Shown: positions 55,007-60,218 of the stretch, piece by piece
Numbering within the stretch: position 1 is the stretch's first letter
Layout of the letters: each line of letters starts with the position of its first letter
Source of the DNA: Variovorax brevis
Lineage (GTDB): Bacteria; Pseudomonadota; Gammaproteobacteria; Burkholderiales; Burkholderiaceae_C
Assembly: GCF_030317105.1 (NCBI RefSeq)
Contig: NZ_JASZYG010000028.1
Coordinates: forward strand, 1-60,218
Length of the DNA: 60,218 nucleotides
Reading direction: 5' to 3'
Notes under the pieces: model-generated
The model's input: the letters and a program-made list of their open reading frames with translations, nothing else
Told to the model about the DNA's origin: nothing
The model's database searches: none
Program-made: the position numbers and the translations under genes

Positions 55007-56638
55007 ATGGCACGATCGCCCTCCGTGATCACCTCCCAGCAATTGGACGCGTTGGATCCGGAGCAGATGCGCCAAGCCATGCTGGCGTTGATGAGCGAGG
55101 TGTCGGCCAAGGACGAGCAGTTGCGAGATAAGGCCGTTGAACTCGAGAGGGCGCACCGTGAGGCCGCCTTCAAGCAAACCCTGATCGACAAGCTCACGCA
55201 CGAGATGGCGGTGCTCAAGCGCCTGAAGTTCGCCGCCACGAGCGAGAAGTTCAGGTCCGGCCTGAGTGCCGAGCAGACGAGCCTATTGGAAGAGACCCTC
55301 GATGGCGACATCGCTGAAGTCACCGGCGAGATCGAACGGGCCACCGGCAACAACAAGGGCAAAGACAAGAAGGACAAGGAGCAGCCAAAGCGCCAGCCGC
55401 TGCCCGCTCATCTGCCGCGGCGCGAGATGCGCCATGAACCCGAGAGCACTGTGTGCAGCTGCGGTTGCCAGATGAAGCGCATCGGCCAGGACGTCTCCGA
55501 GAAGCTCAACTACGAACCGGGCGTGTTCACGGTTGAGCACCATGTTCGCGGCAAGTGGGCCTGCGCGCATTGCGAGAAGCTCGTGCAGGCTCCCGTCGCA
55601 CCTCACATCATCGACAAGGGAATTCCCACGGCAGGCCTGTTGGCTCAAGTGCTGGTGGCCAAGTTCCTGGATCATCTGCCCTTGTATCGGCAAGAGCACA
55701 TCTTCCAGCGCGCCGGCATGGCCATCGCGCGCTCGACGCTGGCGCAGTGGGTGGGCGAATGCGGGGCGCAGTTGCAGCCGCTGGTAGAGGCTCTGGAGGC
55801 CGAGCTGCTTCGCCACGACGTGCTGCACGCCGACGAGACGCCGGTGGCCATGCTCAAGCCTGGCAACAAGAAGACCCACAAGGCCTACATCTGGAGCTAC
55901 TGCACGACCAGCTTCAACTCAATCAAAGCGGTGGTGTTCAACTTCGCTGAGACGCGCAGCGGCGAGAACGTGCGTAGATTCCTCGGCCAGGACGGCGACA
56001 CCCCTTGGAAGGGCACGCTCGTTACCGACGGCTACTCGGGCTACAACGCGACTATTGCGAAGGGCGTGACGGCTGCAAATTGCATGGCCCACGCGCGCCG
56101 CAAATTCCACGAGCTGTGGGCCAACCATGGCAGCAAGGTCGGCGAAGAGGCGCTGAGGTACTTCCAGATGCTGTTCAAGATTGAGGCGAAGCTCGGCCAA
56201 CTTCCCCCAGATGAGCGACGACGAATTCGCAATCGCAAGTCGCGGCGGGTGGCCGAGTTGCTCTACAAATGGCTTCTCTTGCAGAGACAGCAGGTCCCAC
56301 CAGGTTCAGCCACTATCAAAGCGATCGACTACAGCCTCAAACGCTGGCCAGCATTGACGCGGTACATCGAGGACGGTGACGTCCCGATCTCGAACAATTG
56401 GGTTGAGAACCAGATCCGCCCAATTGCTCTGGGGAGGGGCAACTGGTTGTTCGCGGGCAGCCTGCGAGCGGGCAAGCGCGCCGCAGCAATCATGAGCTTG
56501 GTCCACTCGGCACGCATCAACGGGCACCATCCCTATGCGTACCTGAAGGATGTCCTCGAACGCCTGCCTACCCACCCGGCAAGCCGGATCGATGACTTGC
56601 TGCCACATCGTTGGCAGACAACGCCCGCCACGCACTGA
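55007..56638 (+). CDS. tnpC: IS66 TnpC transposase
   Basis: 543 residues. N-terminal coiled coil (LMSEVSAKDEQLRDKAVELE), zinc region CSCGCQMKRI and WACAHCEKLV, catalytic VLHADETPVAML (Asp), VTDGYSGYNATI (Asp) and SNNWVENQIRPIALGRGNWL (Glu), and the C-terminal DDLLPHRW block. Complete and probably active. Clearly diverged from the broken TnpC at 13709-14720/2983-3545. Confidence 0.95.
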   Translation: MARSPSVITSQQLDALDPEQMRQAMLALMSEVSAKDEQLRDKAVELERAHREAAFKQTLIDKLTHEMAVLKRLKFAATSEKFRSGLSAEQTSLLEETLDGDIAEVTGEIERATGNNKGKDKKDKEQPKRQPLPAHLPRREMRHEPESTVCSCGCQMKRIGQDVSEKLNYEPGVFTVEHHVRGKWACAHCEKLVQAPVAPHIIDKGIPTAGLLAQVLVAKFLDHLPLYRQEHIFQRAGMAIARSTLAQWVGECGAQLQPLVEALEAELLRHDVLHADETPVAMLKPGNKKTHKAYIWSYCTTSFNSIKAVVFNFAETRSGENVRRFLGQDGDTPWKGTLVTDGYSGYNATIAKGVTAANCMAHARRKFHELWANHGSKVGEEALRYFQMLFKIEAKLGQLPPDERRRIRNRKSRRVAELLYKWLLLQRQQVPPGSATIKAIDYSLKRWPALTRYIEDGDVPISNNWVENQIRPIALGRGNWLFAGSLRAGKRAAAIMSLVHSARINGHHPYAYLKDVLERLPTHPASRIDDLLPHRWQTTPATH

Positions 56639-56841
56639 CGTCCGTGCCCGTCGTCAAGACGGGTTCGCCGGACGCATACGGAGCGGCAAGTGGCCGATCA
56701 AGGCGCAGAGAGCGCATGGTTGCGTGCGATGTCCGAACAGGAGATCGCCCGGCTGAACGCTCCAGGATGCCCATGCCAGCAAAAGGCGCGGCCAAATGCG
56801 GTGCCTATCGACGGCGTGGCCCGACGGGCCCTTGGGAAGTT

Positions 56842-57816
56842 TCAGTAGAGGCCGATTTTCGCCGCGAGGTAAGCAAAGGCCGCGACCTGTGCAAGCAGAA
56901 GGCCACCACTCATCCATGCCATACGCCGCAACAGGTGCCGGTTCAGCGCGCCAAGGCGCTCGCCGAACAGTTGCTGGAATTTGCGAATCTGTTCCAGCGC
57001 AATCGAATGCGCAGCTTGGCGCTCGTCGCGCTCAACTGCCAGTTGCTGCGCTTGTTCTCGGGCATGGCTGGCCTGTCGCTGGCGAACGTCTACGGTGTTG
57101 TGGTGCAACTGCGCCTGGAACTCCTCCTGCCCTTTGGCCATGCGCCGATCCTGATCGACGAGGCGATCGGCGAGGCGCTTAGCCTCGGCGCCTGCATTTG
57201 CCTGGCCCGCTTCAAGGCCAGTGATGCGGGCGGACAAATGCGCCTGCTCCTGCTGGCTCTGCAGGCCCCAAGCTTCCAACTTTCGCGCAAGCGTCGCGCA
57301 CTGGCTATTGATGGCCAGCAAAGCTTGCTGCATTGTGTCGGGTTGCGGAATGTCGATGTCACCACCGGACTTGGATGCGGACGTGCCGCCGCTCTTCGCC
57401 ACTGTGATGATTTGCCGCTCGCGGACCACTTCGAGCAACTCCTGCGTCAGTTCCTCGGCCTGTCGGACACCGGCACCAAGGTCCTCCTGATGCCGATCCA
57501 TGCGCCGTGCGAGATCGAGATTTGTTGAGGCTAGGTCATTGCAAACGGCGGTCAGGACCAAATTGACCTTTGAAATGTCCCGGATGTGGCCGATCGCCTC
57601 GACGAACTTCTGTTGCAAGGCAGTGAAGTTCCAGATCTGCGTGACCACGTTCCCCTGAGTAATCGCATTGGCCTCGGCAAGTGCCTGGTCGCAGCCCTTG
57701 ACCGCGTCGCCCGCCAGACGCGCCACATGAGCCATGTCGACGGCGCCCTTCTTCACGAACTCGGCGGGCATCCATTGCGCAGTTCCCTGTAGCGGGATCA
57801 ACGCACGCTTGCTCAT
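56842..57816 (-). CDS. Coiled-coil protein with C-terminal membrane anchor, second gene of an unknown pair
   Basis: 324 residues. An N-terminal soluble region (WMPAEFVKKGAVDMAHVARL) is followed by a long coiled coil from about residue 165 to 285 (SQQEQAHLSARITGLEAGQA and similar), then one hydrophobic segment MAWMSGGLLLAQVAAFAYLA at the end. It would be a tail-anchored protein with a long cytoplasmic coil. The start overlaps the upstream gene (ATGA), so the two act together. No family recognised. Confidence 0.6.
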   Translation of the reverse strand: MSKRALIPLQGTAQWMPAEFVKKGAVDMAHVARLAGDAVKGCDQALAEANAITQGNVVTQIWNFTALQQKFVEAIGHIRDISKVNLVLTAVCNDLASTNLDLARRMDRHQEDLGAGVRQAEELTQELLEVVRERQIITVAKSGGTSASKSGGDIDIPQPDTMQQALLAINSQCATLARKLEAWGLQSQQEQAHLSARITGLEAGQANAGAEAKRLADRLVDQDRRMAKGQEEFQAQLHHNTVDVRQRQASHAREQAQQLAVERDERQAAHSIALEQIRKFQQLFGERLGALNRHLLRRMAWMSGGLLLAQVAAFAYLAAKIGLY

Positions 57817-59153
57817 GCGGCGCCTCCTTGCCGCGGCGTTAGGACGTTCGATGCAGGCGCCAGTGCGTCGCGTATTGCCTGCAGGTTCTCGACGGTGCGA
57901 TCCATGCTGCGCACATTCGCAGATGCTGCAGCCTCCGCAGTGCGCGAATACTGGGCGGTCTGTTGCATCGTCGAAGCAGCCTGGGCGCGCGCATGCACCT
58001 CTTTTGCCAGGGTCCGGGAGGCCTCACGCCAAGACTCTGTGAGTTGTCGCTGCGTCGCGGCGTCGGGAACTATGCGACGCACGATGATCGGAGCCAGCAG
58101 CCCGAGCGGGCCCACCACCCACACGGCACCCGCGGTCAATGCAGTGAACGCAACCCGATCCTGCATCCGTTCCCAAAGCATGGTTCCAAATTCATCGGCG
58201 GGCAGGTCACCATTACGCACGTCTTTGACGAGCAGCATCGTGTCGACAAATACATTGACAACTAGCGCCACGCCAGCCGGGTCGACCGATTCGAGTGCAA
58301 ACGCTGCTGCACCTGCCGCCCCGCCCCGGCCTGCAGCCCAGCCCAACGCGCTGCGCGTCTGCGCCTTGCCGAATTCTGCCCTGATACGTTCACCTACAGC
58401 TTCGATGGACTGCTTGCCACGCAGAACGTCCGCGACATCGGAAAGTAGCGCCGGGCCGACCGAAGTCGCCAGGGCCATGGCAGTGGCCATGATGGCACCC
58501 TCCGCCCCAGCGCCCGCATGGGAGCCGTCTTGACCGACGTAGTCGGGCAGCACGCCCTCGCGGACTTGCTCTGTACCAGCATGCGCCTCTGCATAGGTCA
58601 GGGGCATGGAGCTTGCGCCCCCCTGGTGGATGTGATCGTCGAAGTGGATGGAGCGCAGCGCGTCGGCGCGACCGGCATCACCAGCGCTCAGCGCGTGGTC
58701 GATGGCAGATTGATGCAAGGCGAGAACCTCATCCAATTGATCCGCTGGCACCAGGATGGTTTGCCCTGCATATTTGGCAGCGATGCCACCGTCGGCGTCC
58801 AGCATTTGAGCACCGGCAGCGTAGCTCTCATGCGCACTGGCATAGTACTTCGGGTTGTACAGGCTGCCGTCGTCGAGTCGGATGTCGGGAGAGCCGAAGG
58901 CGGTACTGCCCAGTCTGTCGGCACGGATAGTCTGTTCCTCGAAGCGCGCGTCGACATTGAAGGAAGCAGTATGGTGCGCCTCCGCGAAGTAACCTGCGCC
59001 ACCAGCGTCGTTGTTGGAGATAACGGCCTCGGCGGCGTCGTAGACCGGCGCACCGGTTTCATAGGCCTGCGCGTCCCGCGCCGATTCGATACCATGCGCT
59101 CCGGCCGCGTAGGTTCCGGCGTCGCTGGAGGGTTCTGATCTCGTCTGCTTCAT
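57813..59153 (-). CDS. Large protein with two hydrophobic segments, first gene of an unknown pair
   Basis: 446 residues from the ATG at 59153 (Shine-Dalgarno ggagggcg). The first 190 residues are rich in Ala, Asp and Tyr (YAAGAHGIESARDAQAYETG), without a signal peptide. The middle is Gly/Ala-rich (GWAAGRGGAAGAAAF) with hydrophobic segments VALVVNVFVDTMLLV and FTALTAGAVWVVGPLGLLAP, and the C-terminus is helical. It could insert in a membrane late, as some toxins and effectors do, but nothing proves this. The longer frame to 59285 has no support. Confidence 0.55.
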   Translation of the reverse strand: MKQTRSEPSSDAGTYAAGAHGIESARDAQAYETGAPVYDAAEAVISNNDAGGAGYFAEAHHTASFNVDARFEEQTIRADRLGSTAFGSPDIRLDDGSLYNPKYYASAHESYAAGAQMLDADGGIAAKYAGQTILVPADQLDEVLALHQSAIDHALSAGDAGRADALRSIHFDDHIHQGGASSMPLTYAEAHAGTEQVREGVLPDYVGQDGSHAGAGAEGAIMATAMALATSVGPALLSDVADVLRGKQSIEAVGERIRAEFGKAQTRSALGWAAGRGGAAGAAAFALESVDPAGVALVVNVFVDTMLLVKDVRNGDLPADEFGTMLWERMQDRVAFTALTAGAVWVVGPLGLLAPIIVRRIVPDAATQRQLTESWREASRTLAKEVHARAQAASTMQQTAQYSRTAEAAASANVRSMDRTVENLQAIRDALAPASNVLTPRQGGAA

Positions 59154-59798
59154 GTCACGCCCTCCGGTGGGCTCATGTTTTTTCTCCGAATGGGTGTCAT
59201 GGGGTATGTGAGCGGCTAGGCCGCACGTGTTTCTGCTTGTAACCCAAACAGCCGGGGCCGGGACAATCGTTTGTTTGCAATCCATCGATTTTTTCGCGAT
59301 AGCGGCGTCAGCACTGCACTGGTGTGATCCCCCTCGATTGGCAGAACAACCAAAGCTAACGTGCCCGCAAGGAAGCTTTCTTTGCAGATGGTGCGCATTT
59401 GTGTATTTCAGCCCATCGTGGACGGCGTTCAGATGAACGTGGACGCTGTTTCAGGCTGTTAGTGGACGACTTTTCCGCCGGATCGTGGACGATCCCGGGC
59501 GCGCGCGAATGATCCTTGACCGTTGGCATGCTGGCCGATTTTTCGGCCTGCTATGCCTACCACCAAGATCACGATGCGACAGATCCCAGCGGCTCTCGTG
59601 TGAGGCGACACGGCGAGTTGCGAGGGCGCATTGCCATCCGGTCTGCTACCGGATGAGGCAATGCGGGGGGCAGTTTGTCGTGTCGCCTGACAGCTGGGAA
59701 TCGACCATCCGTCAACCTAAAAACGGCAGTTGCACCGCGCCAATGCTGCGGGAATTCAGCAGTGGCGCGGGGATTGGCTGATTTGGCAGACTCACCCG
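59154..59798. other. Spacer with a long imperfect palindrome
   Basis: No gene supported. At 59603-59688 there is an imperfect palindrome (outer 10-bp arms aggcgacacg/cgtgtcgcct; see separate entry). Upstream of it tggac-rich sequence (59405-59500) may be the end of a lost mobile element. The start region of the last transposase follows. Confidence 0.45.
59603..59688. repeat. Long imperfect palindrome
   Basis: Outer arms aggcgacacg (59603-59612) and cgtgtcgcct (59679-59688), inner arms gcattgccatccgg (59628-59641) and ccggat-ga-ggcaatgc (59649-59664) around a 7-nt loop, with two unpaired G-rich sides. It could be a mobile-element end, a folded single-strand recombination site or a structured RNA. 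No integron or HUH gene lies next to it. Confidence 0.6.
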
Positions 59799-60218
59799 AT
59801 GGGTGAAGCCAAACGCAAACGTCAAGAGGCCCTCGCGCGGGGCGATGATCACGTCAACCAGTCGCAGGTGGTGGACACGATGGGTGGGCGCATGCACGTG
59901 CACTGGGACGAAGGTGCGGCGGTCACGCCGCACGGCCAGTTGGTCTTCTTCGCGGAGTTCCTGGCGGCCACGGGCGTGTTCGATCGCTGGGTGTCGGCCT
60001 GCCCTTTGGAATACCGTAGCGGCAACGCGCCGCGCAAGCGCGACGTGCTGGGCACCCTGATGCTGGGCTTGCTGGCGGGCCATCGCCGGTATGCTCACAT
60101 CACCGCCTTGCGCGGCGACGCCGTTGCCGCGCAGTGCCTGGGCATGAACAAAGTCGTCAGCGAAGACGCGCTGCGCCGAGCGCTGGAGCGCATTGACGAA
60201 GCGGCCAGTGCCGCATGG
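59799..60218 (+). CDS. DDE transposase (IS1380/IS4-like), C-terminus beyond window
   Basis: 140 codons open to the window edge, ATG at 59799. The sequence MGEAKRKRQEALARGDD, then HGQLVFFAEFLAATGVFDRW and GTLMLGLLAGHRRYAHITAL, is the conserved N-terminal region of a DDE transposase group. The catalytic residues are outside the window. The exact IS family is uncertain. Confidence 0.75.
   Translation, partial: MGEAKRKRQEALARGDDHVNQSQVVDTMGGRMHVHWDEGAAVTPHGQLVFFAEFLAATGVFDRWVSACPLEYRSGNAPRKRDVLGTLMLGLLAGHRRYAHITALRGDAVAAQCLGMNKVVSEDALRRALERIDEAASAAW

Larger units (their letters stand above)
54155..56679 (+). mobile_element. IS66-family element, intact
   Basis: Inverted ends gtatgcgtccggcgaaccc (54155) and its complement ending at 56679, flanked by the 8-bp duplication ggagcggc (54147-54154 and 56680-56687). 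It contains tnpA, tnpB and tnpC in order, all with open frames, and no passenger gene. Confidence 0.93.
54054..56848 (+). pseudogene. Unknown ORF split by an IS66 element
   Basis: Bases 54054-54154 and 56688-56848, joined through the 8-bp repeat, form one frame reading NEVLASSLQAREALERQVAD and on to MSEQEIARLNAPGCPCQQKA, stop at 56848. The upstream end has a stop at 54051 and no start codon, so the gene was already truncated or begins elsewhere. No domain recognised; the C-terminal Cys pair (GCPCQQ) is the only notable feature. Its end overlaps the convergent gene at 56842 by a few bases. Confidence 0.5.

Noticed and set aside
54248..55201. 317-codon minus-strand ORF
   Set aside because: Antisense to tnpA and tnpB of the IS66 element; no motif.
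56611..57528. 305-codon plus-strand ORF
   Set aside because: It is a mixture of the split unknown ORF region and the antisense of the coiled-coil gene; the opposite strand has the coherent coiled-coil and membrane-anchor pattern.
59154..59285. N-terminal extension of the 57813-59153 protein
   Set aside because: No ribosome site and non-native composition; the ATG at 59153 has a good Shine-Dalgarno site.

Overview
The window is about 60 kb of high-GC DNA with ORF families and codon use typical of a betaproteobacterium, probably Burkholderiales. I cannot place it to genus. It is an accessory region: one large DNA-modification/defence locus set between heavily nested and broken mobile elements. 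I see no rRNA, tRNA or CRISPR array.

Left part (1-17.8 kb). After an edge-truncated IS1634-type transposase comes a Russian-doll stack. An rve-type transposase gene (halves at 1155-1762 and 15661-16566) is split by an IS66-type element (1763-15660, 8-bp target duplication) that carries a J-domain protein gene as a passenger. The tnpC gene of that IS66 element (halves at 2983-3545 and 13709-14720) is split by a 10.2-kb insertion holding an IS91-type element and a recombinase-in-trio (RIT) element. The third recombinase gene of this RIT element is itself split by a second complete RIT element (6492-9930). Joining the halves restores an open frame at all three levels, so the order of insertion can be read directly. 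An intact IS630 element follows.

Central part (17.9-42.6 kb). This is a complete-looking dpd locus for 7-deazaguanine DNA modification and the linked restriction. A plus-strand operon encodes DpdC, a DGQHR protein (DpdB-like), DpdA (the TGT-like base exchanger), a second DGQHR protein, then QueC, QueE and QueD, which make the preQ0 precursor. Almost all genes overlap by ATGA or GTGA. A convergent minus-strand operon runs in the order DpdE-F-G-H-I-J-K-D: SNF2-like and RecQ-like helicases, an ATPase, a large DEAD/H helicase and a PLD-fold nuclease candidate. An AlpA-like regulator gene diverges from the modification operon, and three copies of AATAACTGC lie over the predicted dpdC promoter. folE is not in the cluster, so GTP cyclohydrolase I is presumably supplied from elsewhere.

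Right part (42.6-60.2 kb). Small exported proteins (one built of six 18-residue repeats, one glycine-rich), a membrane protein, a fragment that may come from a toxin C-terminus, a predicted exported metal-dependent phospholipase-like protein and a two-gene membrane/coiled-coil cassette are separated by IS remnants. These are IS6, IS110 with an internal inversion, IS630 with a -1 frameshift, IS1182 cut by ISL3, a second intact IS66 that interrupts an unknown ORF, and an edge-truncated transposase.
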